Positions 1 to 10,702 of a stretch of DNA of 64,000 bases are shown piece by piece (within the stretch, counting starts at the first letter, position 1; the number at the start of each line of letters is the position of its first letter). The stretch comes from Oncomelania hupensis (Eukaryota; Mollusca; Gastropoda; Littorinimorpha; Pomatiopsidae). A program made the position numbers and the translations under genes. The notes below the pieces were generated by a model. That model saw only the letters and a program-made list of their open reading frames with translations, was not told where the DNA came from and ran no database searches. The DNA lies in contig CM072512.1 of NCBI GenBank assembly GCA_036898135.1, positions 41,094,618 to 41,158,617 of the forward strand, in the 5' to 3' direction.

Positions 1-232
1 ATTTTGACACACTTTCCATTTCTTTGACATTATTTTGACATTTTCAAATTTTTGAAGCTATCCCTAACCCTAATCCTAACCCTAACCCTTAACCTAACCC
101 TAATGCTAAAACAGCTCTAACTCAACGGAGTACTATTTTGACGTCAAAATACAGTAGTACGTCCTTCCAAAAAAGTCAGAAGAAACCATGTGGAGTTTCA
201 TGTGTGTGTGTCATCAGAACGTCGTTTCTACA
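1..232 (+). mobile_element. Telomere-core inverted-repeat element, copy H1 (left-truncated by window)
   Basis: It matches 35768-36008 almost base for base. Both carry a TTTGACA-rich stretch, an internal CCCTAA-type array (about 61-110), the block TTTTGACGTCAAAA and the right terminal repeat (212-232, ending CGTTTCTACA). The left terminus lies outside the window. CA-rich sequence follows. It is non-coding and probably a non-autonomous DNA element. The family also occurs at 25.7, 27.4, 35.7 and 36.1 kb. Confidence 0.6.
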
Positions 233-607
233 TGCCCACCCTTTCCCCCACACACATGCACACACACACCACCTTCTACCCTCCAACCCTATATTTAAAA
301 AAAAACAACTTTTATCCTTGATCCTCGACCCCACACCAAAACAACCATGACACAATATCCGCTGTACCTTTCCTTTATAACCTTCAGCCTCCGCCAATAA
401 ATAAGCTGGCCTGAAACTGTTCCATTTCCTTACTTTTTTTTTCTCAATTTTCACCGCCTGATTGCCTCTATGGTTACCACCTTTAAAACCCATCAAGCGG
501 CAGCAAGTCAGAGTTGAGAAACACACCACTCATTTTTACCTGCCATTACTCAGACCTTTACTCTCCCCGCAGATTCATTTCATGTATTTAATTATTCTAA
601 TAGAGCT
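233..607. other. Unassigned spacer
   Basis: A short CA-rich part (250-272) is followed by AT-rich sequence. No recognisable gene or repeat was seen. Confidence 0.5.
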
Positions 608-925
608 CTTTTTCAGCTCAAGGGCGGCTCAGGGCGCTGGTCGATACAGGATCTAACTCAAGCCTCAGAGGCGCCCACTTGCAGCCTTTGGGCGCATAGT
701 GTGACGCTCAGACCACTGAGCACCACCCTGGGCGACCGGATACGGCCGGGGAAGAGAGGACCTAGTTCTTGCTGGGTGTATGTGTGTGGCCCACACTCAC
801 TGGTCTCGGACATGAGCGTCAAGATCTTTAACGTCCGTGCGATTGAATGCGTACGCACGCAGACTAGACCTCAGTTTATACTCTCAACCGAAAGAGTAAT
901 GAACACGGCAAAGTGCATGAAAAAT
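608..925 (-). mobile_element. SINE-A copy 1, nearly complete body
   Basis: Read on the minus strand it holds the body seen at 8021-8285: GACGCTCATGTC, then GCGCCCAAAGGCTGCAAG, then TTGAGTTAGATCCTG, then a GAGCTGAAAAAG tail. At its 5' side (850-925) it also matches the right-edge copy (GAGAGTATAAAC...GTCTAGTCTG), which carries the tRNA-like head. This is therefore a tRNA-derived SINE whose head is truncated or decayed. The 3' tail lies at about 608-625. Confidence 0.65.
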
Positions 926-1004
926 ATTACAGGGGCCTTTTAGCTATTTCAGAAAATGATCTTCTTTCTTCATCGTCTTTTTTGTTTCTTATGTTGTCTT
1001 TTTT

Positions 1005-1021
1005 CGTCGTCGTCGTCGTCG

Positions 1022-1119
<98 letters not shown>

Positions 1120-1255
1120 GTCGTCGTCGTCGTCATCATCAACCTCTTCTTCTTCTTTCTTTCTTTCTCATCATTATCATCATCATCATAATCGTCGTCG
1201 TTGACGTCATCGTCACCATCCTCTTCTTCTTTTTTTCTTTCTTCTTCTTCTACCT
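1005..1255. repeat. Compound microsatellite (CGT)n-(ATC)n-(CGT)n then CT-rich
   Basis: CGT repeats flank about 33 ATC units (1021-1120) nearly symmetrically; TTC-rich and ATC-rich runs follow. The poly-Ile, poly-Ser and poly-Met reading frames here come from the repeat and are not genes. Confidence 0.95.
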
Positions 1256-2336
1256 GCTACTCCTCTTCCCGCACCACCTTCTTCAATTTCAAACTTTGGT
1301 CAAATTTGAATCACAAAAAGCTCGAGCAAAATGCAAACCTAGGATACAAAGTTATCATCTGAAACGTAACTGAATTTATTAAATTGCCATTTCAGATGAA
1401 ACAAAGTAAGCTTACACTTTAAACCGTAATTTCAATAAACAGTGTGTTTCAGGTAGTTATAGACTCGTCAGTGTAGTTCCGCTTAATCGGGTCACTTTAA
1501 GAATCAAACGCAACGGGGACTTTCAGCAATAATGTAATTGGTACTGTTTATTAAGCCCCATGAGACTTCTATTTTTCTATTTCTTCATCTTGTTCGTCTT
1601 CTTTTTGAAATACGAATGTTGTTACACACACTCCTTGGAAATACTTTGAGGGGTGGGGAAAAACAAGAACCAGCCAAATGTGGGTTTGTTGGTCTGGTCG
1701 TCGGTCCGTTGGAAGTCATATCTCAAGAACCACTGAGCGGATTTTGACCAAACTTCATAGGAACACTACCTGTGTCAGTGGCTTGCTTCCCATGCCCTTA
1801 CATGCGTTCGATCTCAAAGGTCAAGGTCACTGGAGTCATTTTGTTTCTAAACACGTTTTGCTAAATATCTATAAAAAAAAAAAAAGATGAACTAATTTTG
1901 TTGAGTTTTGATGATGTACAGGTACTTCAGATCATGGGCCATCCTTCAGTCGCAATCAGGTTGTCGGTCAGTGGGTCAATCGGTCGGTCCGTCTCTTTCC
2001 GAATGTAGCTTTTGTTTTGTTTAAAACATACCCTTTGCATTGTTTTAAGAATCACTGAACCGAAATTCACCATTTAAAGTACTGGCGAAGGTAATTACCA
2101 CACACATTTGTGTTTTTTCTTCACGTTGCACGACGTTGGCTCACTTCTTTCTACATGTCGTCCTCATTTTGGGTCTTTTCTGTAGGTTTCTAAATATAAC
2201 AATCACAAGAAGATGTACGGAAGTTCCTACAATAAGCGGTTTTTTTTTCTTCTGAAGTCGTTCGAATTAGGCACACATAACGGTGCAAAAGTGAAGAACG
2301 CATATTCATATTTATAAACACTGTGCAGCATGCTAT
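1256..2336. other. Unassigned AT-rich stretch
   Basis: No gene was seen. Positions 1690-1845 (CTCAAGAACCACTGAGCGGA ... AGGTCAAGGTCACTGG) resemble, from memory, a repeat common in invertebrate genomes. Only one unit is present here, so this is weak. A12 at 1873. Confidence 0.4.
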
Positions 2337-2972
2337 TCTCAACTTCTTAGTTAGTTAGTTATTTACTGCTTACCGGATCCAGCGGACTGTAAAGAGCCGA
2401 ATCAGGACCGTAAAATCAGGACCGCAACTTGGTTGAAGAGGACTCACTCCTGATCCGTATACAAAATCTGCTAAAGCAACCCCAGTGGTAACACTAAAGG
2501 CATTCCACCTGCCGGTCACTTTACAATAAAGGCATCCCACACAGGGGACGCTGAAGCTGTACTCTAATTTATCGACCCGACCCTCCCCCTCCCTCCCGTT
2601 TACAAAAACAAAATGGAATATAAACATCACTATAAAATACCAACACAACACATACGTATAAAATGCCTACATTGCTAAATATCATAGGAAGCCCTAGTAA
2701 CTATTTGGCAGAAAGCGTCCAATATTCCCAAACTGACCCAACAGACCTCATACAAAAATGAGGAGTGTTGGAAGTTTTCAAGAAAAAAGGTAGGTGACTG
2801 GTCTAGCGAAGAAGAAGATAGTATAGTCGATTGATGATAGAACAGAGTAGGAATGAGAAAGAACAAAGGAGAAAGACAGCGACAGTGGAAACTTAAAGCA
2901 CTAACTTTCCAGAAAGTGGGAATACTATTTCTACAGAAACCTCCGGCATACCCACGGTGGGTATCTCAACTT
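2337..2972 (-). mobile_element. Family D retroposon copy D1 with 9-bp TSD
   Basis: The element spans 2346-2963 (618 bp), flanked by direct repeats TCTCAACTT at 2337-2345 and 2964-2972. On the minus strand it starts with a small hairpin (TACCCACCGTGGGTA), includes CTTTCTGGAAAGTTAGTGC and ends in (AACT)n. Copies D2 (49.1 kb) and D3 (54.8 kb) share both ends and the whole body. No tRNA or 5S promoter boxes were recognised. Reading frames up to 93 codons are not convincingly maintained between copies, so it is treated as non-coding. It is a retroposon by its TSD and simple-repeat tail; which LINE mobilises it is unknown. Confidence 0.7.
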
Positions 2973-2978
2973 ATTGCT

Positions 2979-2980
<2 letters not shown>

Positions 2981-3059
<79 letters not shown>

Positions 3060-3114
3060 GAATGAATGAATAAATAAATAAATAAATACATGCATAAATA
3101 AATAAATAAACAAA

Positions 3115-3145
<31 letters not shown>
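2981..3145. repeat. (AAT)n followed by (AATA)n/(AATG)n microsatellite
   Basis: About 25 AAT units (2981-3057) run into AATG/AATA tetranucleotides. The tract abuts the 3' end of a minus-strand SINE-B fragment, so it probably grew from that tail. Confidence 0.9.
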
Positions 3146-3240
3146 CAATCGAAGCCTTATACGCGCTACCCCTTCCATCCACCCCCCACCCCCAAATTCA
3201 CCAATTAATTTCAAAATGCGGCGATCTGTACAAACATTAA
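3146..3240 (-). mobile_element. SINE-B 3' fragment
   Basis: The minus strand reads ACAGATCGCCGCATTTTGA ... AGCGCGTATAA, matching the 3' body of the SINE at 32604-33008. The 5' part is missing. Confidence 0.5.
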
Positions 3241-4015
3241 CGCTTGTATGTATTCAGTTAAGCTCAGTTCAATGTATCGTTCAATTTATCGTTTAATTTA
3301 ATTTTTTCATCTTTAAACCTCGTCTCATTTTCGCGAATATTTATTATAAAAATATTTATGGGTGCATCTCAGTGCATACCATGATTCTCATTATCCCATC
3401 TATGATCCCTTTGTACAGAGCTTATTATACACGTGTAAGTTATCATAATTATGACTTGCATGTGTGAACTTTGCCATCTGTAGAAGCTGAAGTCTATTAC
3501 TATCTGGTGCTAATAGTAATTAAAAGAATCGCAACCTCCTGTCTGCGGTAATTCTGGTAAAAAGACATAAAATGAAATCGACTGTACTCGTTTACTTTAT
3601 AAAATACACTTTGCCTAATAATAAAATAAGTTTTTAAAAACTCCATTTGATCAAAAGATCATGTTCAAGATGTTGAAGTACCAGCAGATTCCTTGATGAT
3701 GACATTATTATCGGCTTATCAGTGATATACACATGTTCATACTCGATATTTTAAATTTTATATATCCAACGAAATTGAGAATGACTGCAGCAATTTCCAA
3801 TTGCAATAATGTGTTGTAATTTGGCTGAATCAATTCCTTATTCTGTAGAGTAGAGTCGACCCTATAGAATCAGCACAGAAGTTCGACGAGAAGAAGAAAA
3901 AGAAGAAGAACAAGAGAGGGTGGGCGGAAGAAAGTGTTCCGTTTGCCAATTACGAGACGGAAACTCGGGTCGCACCGTGACAAAGTACCCGTTTAAAAGC
4001 AAAACCCTCTTGCGT
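3241..4015. other. Unassigned AT-rich stretch
   Basis: No gene or clear repeat was seen; GAAGAA-rich at 3890-3915. Confidence 0.5.
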
Positions 4016-4113
4016 GGGATCTCATTATTGATATGATGATGATGATCATTGTTGTCAGGGTGGCGACGTGGTGATCGTCCTTAACGCTGATGCAATAGGA
4101 CGTTAAGCATCGT
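4016..4113. repeat. Dispersed repeat F, copy 1
   Basis: About 96 bp near-identical to 5288-5384. It includes GATATGATGATGATGATCA, GGTGGCGACGTGGTGATCG and GCAATAGGACGTTAAGC. The short length and dispersed direct copies suggest a SINE 3' portion; the class is not determined. Confidence 0.6.
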
Positions 4114-4396
4114 TTTCCGTCCAAAAACCAGAGGTGTGGGTTTTATGGAAGGTCACGGACGGTCTGTGTTTTAAAGTTAAAAGCGCTTGTGCTTACTTCC
4201 TGCACAACCTTGACCTAATTTTGTGCATGTCGTCTGCTTCCGCATAATTATGCATCGCATTCAAACTGGGTCGAATTCTTGTACTGATTTGCTTGCGAAT
4301 GATTTCGATGATATTGGCTTGACACCTGATCTGCATCTTTTTGGGTGTTTTTATTGTATTATGAATTAATACATTCATCGGTTATCTCTGGTGCAG

Positions 4397-5287
<891 letters not shown>

Positions 5288-5384
5288 GGATCTCATCTTT
5301 GATATGATGATGATAATCATTGTTGTCAGGGTGGCGACGTGGTGATCGTCCTTAACGCTGATGCAATAGGACGTTAAGCTTCGT
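5288..5384. repeat. Dispersed repeat F, copy 2
   Basis: A direct copy of 4016-4113 about 1.27 kb downstream. Positions 5325-5378 are almost identical to the first copy; the flanks differ. Confidence 0.6.
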
Positions 5385-5867
5385 TGTTCCTCCAAAGAAA
5401 TAAAGGAGAAATGTCTGGGTCTGTCATCTCATTACAACAGTGTTACCTTATCTTGTTTGACAATTGTTTGAATCAACCCTTCAATCTTCCGGCACGAGGA
5501 AAACCTCGCGCTCCAATTCCAAACCACTTGTGCGAAAAGTGCAGCGACCTGTGAGAGGCTAGAGGGATGCTTCGAGCTGTCACGCAAGGAGGTCGTGGTA
5601 TGAGATGGTTACCCCATTTTTAATAACCTGTTTTGTATTGGGTGGTGGGGGATGTATGGGAGGAGTAGGGTGTGTGTGTGTGTATATATAAATGGGCGTA
5701 GGGGAATCAGAAAGAGAGAATTATGAAGGGGATGATTTTTTTAATTTCGATTTTTGACACTTTATTGTCTCTTTTATCGGGAAATTCTGGGCCGCCTCCC
5801 CTGGGGAAGGCGTAGTAGCAGCCTATGGCACACCCAAACCCAATCTTAGTTGTGTTTTTGAAATTTT

Positions 5868-5910
5868 GCTGGGGGAGCAAACCGGAGTACCCGGAGAAAG
5901 CCCACTGTTC
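5868..5910 (-). mobile_element. Possible SINE-B fragment
   Basis: AAACCGGAGTACCCGGAGAA is close to the reverse complement of the SINE-B block TTCTCCGGTTACTCCGGTTT (54011-54030). It is too short for a firm call. Confidence 0.3.
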
Positions 5911-5989
5911 TTTTGATAAAAAGAGAAGGAGAAAGACAATGACGCTGGATGTAGTGGGCTTGGTGGTGGTGATGACTAAAGATAATTGC

Positions 5990-6110
5990 AGTGGTTGTTG
6001 TTGTGTTGTTGTTGTTGTGTTTGTTGTTGTTGTAAAGCTTTTGTTGTTGTTGCTTCTGCTGATAATGATGAAGCTTATCTTGCCTGTGATGATGATAATG
6101 ATCGAAGACA
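5990..6110. repeat. Degenerate GTT/GAT-rich tract
   Basis: Interrupted TTG units followed by GAT-type units. The open frames on both strands are low-complexity. Confidence 0.6.
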
Positions 6111-6342
6111 AAATAATAATGAGATCAGAAGGGGACACAAATTTGGAAGTCGGAAATAATTCTGACAATATTGCAAACAAAGGTGGGATTTAACGAGGCC
6201 AAAAGCGTTCACTCCAAATGATGATGACGAATTGTCTGTAGAACAGGAAGGAAGCTGGCCGGGTGCAGCCGATGTGTGCTATGAGTATCTGAAACCATGC
6301 CGACTTTAGGTCTGGCATGGAGCCCTGCTGTCTATTGAAATG

Positions 6343-6344
6343 GA

Positions 6345-6416
<72 letters not shown>

Positions 6417-6609
6417 CATCCTCATCCTCGTCAACTTCATCTTTATCCATTATCATCCATCATTATCATCATCCATCTTCCTATTCCTACTCATCATCAT
6501 CATCATCGTCATCATCATCATCGTCATCATCAATGCGTCATCATTATCTTTATAATAATTAAACACTTTCGTAATTGTTATTAATCTCCTACTCCTCCTT
6601 ATCATCGTC

Positions 6610-6685
<76 letters not shown>

Positions 6686-6710
6686 CCATCATCATTATCA
6701 TCACATCACC
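6343..6710. repeat. Two ATC/CAT microsatellite blocks with degenerate spacer
   Basis: Dense ATC repeats at 6343-6412 and 6610-6690 are joined by imperfect ATC/CCT-rich sequence. The poly-Ser, poly-Ile, poly-Asp and poly-Met frames are artefacts. Confidence 0.93.
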
Positions 6711-6784
6711 ATCAGCAACAACAACAACGCTTTTTCCCGATTCTAAGGTTTTCAGTGCGGTAATTGTTAAAAGTAAGTGCTCCG

Positions 6785-6885
6785 TCGCTAGGCGTAACTA
6801 TGCGCCCGAAGGCTGCAAGTGGGCTTGATTTAGATCCTGTATTGGCCAGCGCCTTGAGCAGCTCTCGCGCTGGAAAAGCGCTATA
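6785..6885 (+). mobile_element. SINE-A 3' fragment
   Basis: It carries GCGCCCGAAGGCTGCAAG, TTTAGATCCTGTATTGGCC, CGCCTTGAGCAGCTCT and the tail AAAAGCGCTATACAA, matching the 3' half of the copy at 8021-8285. The L2-like 3' block AGCGCTATA is kept. Confidence 0.65.
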
Positions 6886-7028
6886 CAACAAACCAACGTA
6901 TACCGTGTGGATCTATCTACCCTCTTGTATAATACACTGTGCACTAATATGTCTTTCCACTAGACTGTTCCACAACATGCCCGGTCTCTTTAACGACCTG
7001 CCGAGTTGACCAAAGGAGTAATGGGTCA

Positions 7029-7331
7029 TTACAGAAAGCCGACTCCCTTGACAACAATCTCCAGCAACTTGCGTGCAGGGACAGCGTAGGGATCGTTTGC
7101 TCCAGAAGCCACCCTGGCACCCCCAGTGCAAGGTAGCCTGCAGCGGTGTGTTGTAGATATACCTGATATTGATTCATTGCGCTGTTCACTGATAGACCCG
7201 TAGCACGTGAGGAACAGTTCAACACGTGTGGACGCGTTAACAGAGACGAATACATTGCTCATTGTGTTAATGGCCTTCACATGCAGGATATTCTGCACAC
7301 TCAGCACCTGCGACTCGTTTAATCCACTCAT
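7029..7331 (-). CDS. Unrecognised 100-residue open frame; possible exon
   Basis: A non-repetitive frame starting MSGLNESQVL with mixed amino-acid composition, unlike the microsatellite frames around it. A GT donor-like site (CAG|GTATAT) lies within it, near residue 57. A second frame (7255-6944, minus) overlaps it and is equally open, which weakens the case. No domain was recognised, and no acceptor partner or polyA context could be established. Confidence 0.15.
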   Translation of the reverse strand: MSGLNESQVLSVQNILHVKAINTMSNVFVSVNASTRVELFLTCYGSISEQRNESISGISTTHRCRLPCTGGARVASGANDPYAVPARKLLEIVVKGVGFL

Positions 7332-7394
7332 TCTCTCTCTTTAGTTGGCACTAGGTCCAGTGCACGTATTTAAACCACGATGTAAGGCGTGAGA

Positions 7395-7470
7395 TCAGGC
7401 GCATCAAGCAACAATTTGGCGTCTCGGGCGGCTCGAGTTTAGATCTACTTTTGGCTTATTACGCTCGTAA
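7395..7470 (+). mobile_element. SINE-A fragment
   Basis: TCTCGGGCGGCTCGAGTTTA matches CCTCGGGCGGCTTGAGTTA in the copy at 8021-8285. It abuts the compound TAC array. Confidence 0.4.
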
Positions 7471-7722
7471 AGCACAATAACAACAACGACGACAACACCA
7501 ATATTACTACTAACTACTACTACAACTACTACTACTACTACTACTACTAAGTGTATAAGCACAATAACAACAACGACGACAACACCAATATTACTACTAA
7601 CTACTACTACAACTACTACAACTACTACTACTACTACTACTAAGTGTATAAGCACAATAACAACAACGACGACAACACCAATATTACTACTAACTACTAC
7701 TACAACTACTACAACTACTACA

Positions 7723-7753
<31 letters not shown>

Positions 7754-7803
7754 AGTGTATAAGCACAATAACAACAACGACGACAACACCAATATTACTA
7801 CTA

Positions 7804-7858
<55 letters not shown>

Positions 7859-7861
7859 AGT
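7471..7861. repeat. Compound minisatellite: four units each ending in (TAC)n
   Basis: The block GCACAATAACAACAACGACG ... ACACCAATATTACTACTAAC occurs four times, starting near 7471, 7558, 7651 and 7765. Each is followed by an expanded TAC run of different length and then TAAGTGTATAA. The array sits at the 3' end of a minus-strand L2-type element, as the simple TAC tract does at 37498. Confidence 0.9.
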
Positions 7862-8479
7862 GTATTTATATACCACTATTTTCCTAATGACGTCAGTTTA
7901 AAGCGCAGTTCACACGTTAACATCGAAATACATACGACAAGAAGTGAAAAATAAAAACGATAAACTAATGAATTATGCAAAGACATAATATAAATATAAA
8001 AAGAATATTTACAAGAAAAATACATTCCATCATAACGGACTTTAAAGATCCTGACGCTCATGTCCTAGACGGGTGAGTGCCAGTAACAAGAACACACCCA
8101 GCATGCACCTATGTCCTTCTCCCCCATCCCTGGCTGCCCAGGATTGTGCTCGGTTGTCTGGGGCGTTATTACGGTGCGCCCAAAGGCTGCAAGTTGGGGC
8201 CTCGGGCGGCTTGAGTTAGATCCTGTCTCGGCCAGCGCCTTGAGCAGCTCTTTAGCTGAAAAAGCGCTATATAAGAACGATTAAATAAATATAAAAGACG
8301 AGGGAGGGAGAGGGGATGAGAGAGCTAAGGAGTGAAGGGGCGCCGGCGTACTGTGTGATGGCGGTGGCCTGAATCAGAAAACAAGTAATGATGATGGTGA
8401 TGGGAGGCGTGATCAGACATTTTTAAGGACGAGATGAGTTTTCAAGTTGGACTTGAAAGTGGCTATGTTCGGAGAGCTG

Positions 8480-8483
<4 letters not shown>
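7862..8483 (-). mobile_element. L2-type LINE 3' end, split by SINE-A insertion
   Basis: 7862-8020 and 8286-8483 together align with the continuous sequence 37575-37937: ATTTATATA..., GAATATTTACAAG, then TATAAAAGACGAGGGAGG, then ATCAGACATTTTTAAGGA and the coding end. The minus strand of 8434-8483 encodes a LINE C-terminus like the one at 37887-37937 (NFKTHLFLK-type). The 5' side stops at a GA tract at the same base as in the 37-kb copy. The 265-bp SINE-A lies between the two parts. Confidence 0.6.
8021..8285 (+). mobile_element. SINE-A copy inserted in L2 3' end
   Basis: It starts ATTCCATCATAACGGACTTT and has GACGCTCATGTCCTAGAC, GCGCCCAAAGGCTGCAAG, CTTGAGTTAGATCCTG and the tail GAAAAAGCGCTATATAAG. 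The tRNA-like head is missing (5'-truncated). Short A/T-rich repeats (AAATA) flank it, and the L2 sequence resumes after it. Confidence 0.65.

Positions 8484-8558
<75 letters not shown>
8484..8558. repeat. (GA)n microsatellite
   Basis: About 36 GA units directly joined to the truncated L2 end. The same junction sequence (GCTGCGAAGAGAGA) recurs at 37931. Confidence 0.97.
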
Positions 8559-8559
<1 letters not shown>

Positions 8560-8694
8560 AAGAACAAAGTTAAAATGACTATAGGCCACCGGCCCCTAGT
8601 TGGGGTCCGTAAACATTATAAACAATTGTACCACAACGTATTAATAACGTAATATACATAATCATTATAGAAGCACTGAATATAAAGCAGACTC

Positions 8695-9885
8695 GTTCTA
8701 AACCTTAAACAATATTTTCAAGGCATTCCACAAACTCCTGTCTGATCTTCATTGCATTGAACAAGAAAACACCAAGTTTGCGATTGTCTGACATAGATCC
8801 ATTACGTATGTAGTTAATATACGACTGATGCCTTACATTCAAATATTTCTGTCTTAAATTGGTGTATAATGGACACACAAATAAAATATGATCCTCGTTT
8901 TCATCTACTCTGCAAAGTTTACACTAATTATCGTTCCTGTGATTGCCAAACGTTTTTTTCGAAAAACAGATGCACCAATGGGTAAAACACCAAGCCTTAA
9001 CTTAACCAGACAATCACGAAAACATGTAATATCTATGTAGTCAAATTACGAGGGTAATTCAATAAAAAATGTGATTTTTTTCGGTATAAGGACTTCTAAT
9101 ACAGGCAGAAGCTTAATTTTTTTTAAAAATTTTTCAACGTAGTCTCCCAGCACTGTCACACACTTTTCCCGTCTGTCCGACTGAATGAGGTCATTGACTG
9201 ATTCGATCACCTCAGGAGATCCCACTTCACTTTGTAACCAAACATGACCAAAGCCTAATGAAAATAAAGTGTCGTAGCACTGGGTAGGCTTATTTTGGAA
9301 GTCTATACACATCAAAGGTCAAGAGCTTCAACCAGTATTTTATACTCCTGACGCCACTGTATCGACCCGTTTCCCCGTATACAAATTTGTTCGGAACTCT
9401 TAAGGGTACATTCAAAAATCATTTACAAGCAAGGATGTGATCCTTTTCAACATTATCAAGCCGATGAAGGCCCCACATTTCTGCAGCATAGCGTACAACA
9501 GGTTGAACTTGAGTGTCAAAAATTTTAACGAAACAATGTTTTGAAATATTGCTCAATTTGTTGACATATCTAACACAGTCGATGCATGCACGTCTCCCCT
9601 TCACCGCAAGCGCACCCACGCCTCTGTTTAGACTCATCTTTGTTGTGAACACAAAACCTAAATAATTGTACTCATTCAATATTTCCAGCAGTTTTTCATC
9701 CAAATACCATTTCTCGTTTTTCCCCAGGAATCCACCTTTACGAAAAACCATGACATTTGTTTTATTAATATTTATATTCAAGCGTAGATTTTTACATGCA
9801 TTATTTAAAATATTAATTTGGTTTTGTAGGCCGATTGCGGTGTCAGAGAGAAGTGCTATGTAATCTGCAAACAGCAATAGACCAA
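8695..9885 (-). pseudogene. Decayed non-LTR retrotransposon ORF2 (RT to C-terminus), interrupted
   Basis: The minus strand from 9904 to 9419 encodes 161 residues. They include the RT catalytic block with the aspartate pair damaged (LLFADYIALLS in place of the usual FADD), then VMVFRKGG and EYNYLGFVFTT (thumb region), then a tail of the type YAAEMWG. Downstream it continues through stops and frameshifts (PLRVPNKFVYGE, IKYWLKLLTFDVYRLPK, GFGHVWLQSEVG). After an interruption near 9046-9215 it resumes (FRDCLVKLRLGVLPIG, then a CxxC...H-type end, DEDHILFVCPLY-like) down to about 8700. It is clearly a pseudogene. The clade was not assigned with confidence. Confidence 0.65.
9046..9215 (-). mobile_element. 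Mariner-like fragment nested in the LINE
   Basis: The terminus TTACGAGGGTAATTCAATAA (from 9047) looks like a Tc1/mariner inverted terminus. The adjoining minus-strand frame has REKCVTVLGDYVEKF, similar to the mariner transposase C-terminal block. Only one end is visible, so this is a fragment. LINE sequence flanks it on both sides. Confidence 0.4.
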
Positions 9886-9887
9886 CC

Positions 9888-10290
9888 TTGAGAACACGGC
9901 CCAACCCGAGCTGTTATTTTCATTTTATCCCTCACAAGAGGGACATAAAAATATTTGCCCTGCAAGGCGGTGATGCATGGTTGGGTAGTAAGCCGGGTTG
10001 CCGGCTAATAGTGCCACGACACTTCGCTGAAAAGCCGCTGCCACCGACTTGCATAAAATGCCTGCAGACAATGTAGTCCCGCTCACTACCAAAAGCAGAA
10101 GGCGAATGGTCAGCCGGGGAGAACAAATGTCGTGTCGCCTTTATCCCGCATAACCCAATGGCATCCCCAAAGGATTCTGCGCAGCAGAAGCCACCCAAAA
10201 CTAGTCTAACCAAGAAATTCAAGATAGACAACTTCTCTCCCAAGCCTCAACCAGTCGCCTCCGGAGCTCCCTTTCCGCTACAGTATGAAA
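9888..10290 (+). repeat. Dispersed repeat E, copy 1 (possible LINE 5' end)
   Basis: It matches 60510-60895 along its length: TTGAGAACACGG, a CCCTxxxAGxxGGA block, CATAAAATGCCTGC, GACAATGTAG, GAGAACAAATGTCGTGTCG, CATAACCCAATGGC. In both copies an open frame begins at the same place, MASPKDSAQQKP here and MATPKNSAQQEP there. This suggests the 5' end and first codons of a mobile-element ORF. The element identity is unknown. Confidence 0.55.
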
Positions 10291-10649
10291 GGAGAAGAGT
10301 GGCATGCCAGCGAAAGAAGGATCAGCAGGACATGGTTGACAAGGCGTGTCATCAAGGGATGTGCGAATAGCTTCGATTTTCGAGATAAAGGAGTTTGAAA
10401 AGGACGAAGGTAGTTCAGAAAGCTCACTTTGTGTTGGAAGAGAAGTGTTGGTGTAATAATAATAATTGTCCTTTTGCAGCTCAAGCTGCCGGTCACTGAA
10501 ATTCAGCGTGCATAAAATAGTTTACTGAAGTCAAGTGGGGTTTGAGCACACACCGCCAAAAAAGCGCACACCTGCGGAAGCCTGCACACTGAGCAAAGCC
10601 ACGTAGTCTACCACTGTGCCACTCCAGTTAGCCATATATATATATATAT

Positions 10650-10650
<1 letters not shown>
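10291..10650. other. Unassigned stretch
   Basis: Continues from repeat E without recognisable features; a short TA run at 10636-10650. Confidence 0.4.
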
Positions 10651-10692
<42 letters not shown>

Positions 10693-10702
10693 AGAGAGAG
10701 AA
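10651..10702. repeat. (GA)n microsatellite
   Basis: About 24 GA units with one interruption. Confidence 0.95.

Noticed and set aside
61..110. Chromosome end (telomere) at the left edge
   Set aside because: The CCCTAA array is short and imperfect, and the same array occurs at four internal sites inside the same element.
927..1204. Poly-Ile, poly-Ser and poly-Met open frames (also at 6.4, 6.6 and 28.0 kb)
   Set aside because: They are translations of ATC/CGT microsatellites, open on both strands, with no independent coding signal.
5707..6193. 157- and 122-codon frames on opposite strands
   Set aside because: Both are open over GTT/GAT-rich low-complexity DNA and include a SINE-B-like fragment.
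7471..7861. CRISPR-like repeat/spacer alternation
   Set aside because: The intervals between blocks are all TAC runs, so it is a compound minisatellite.
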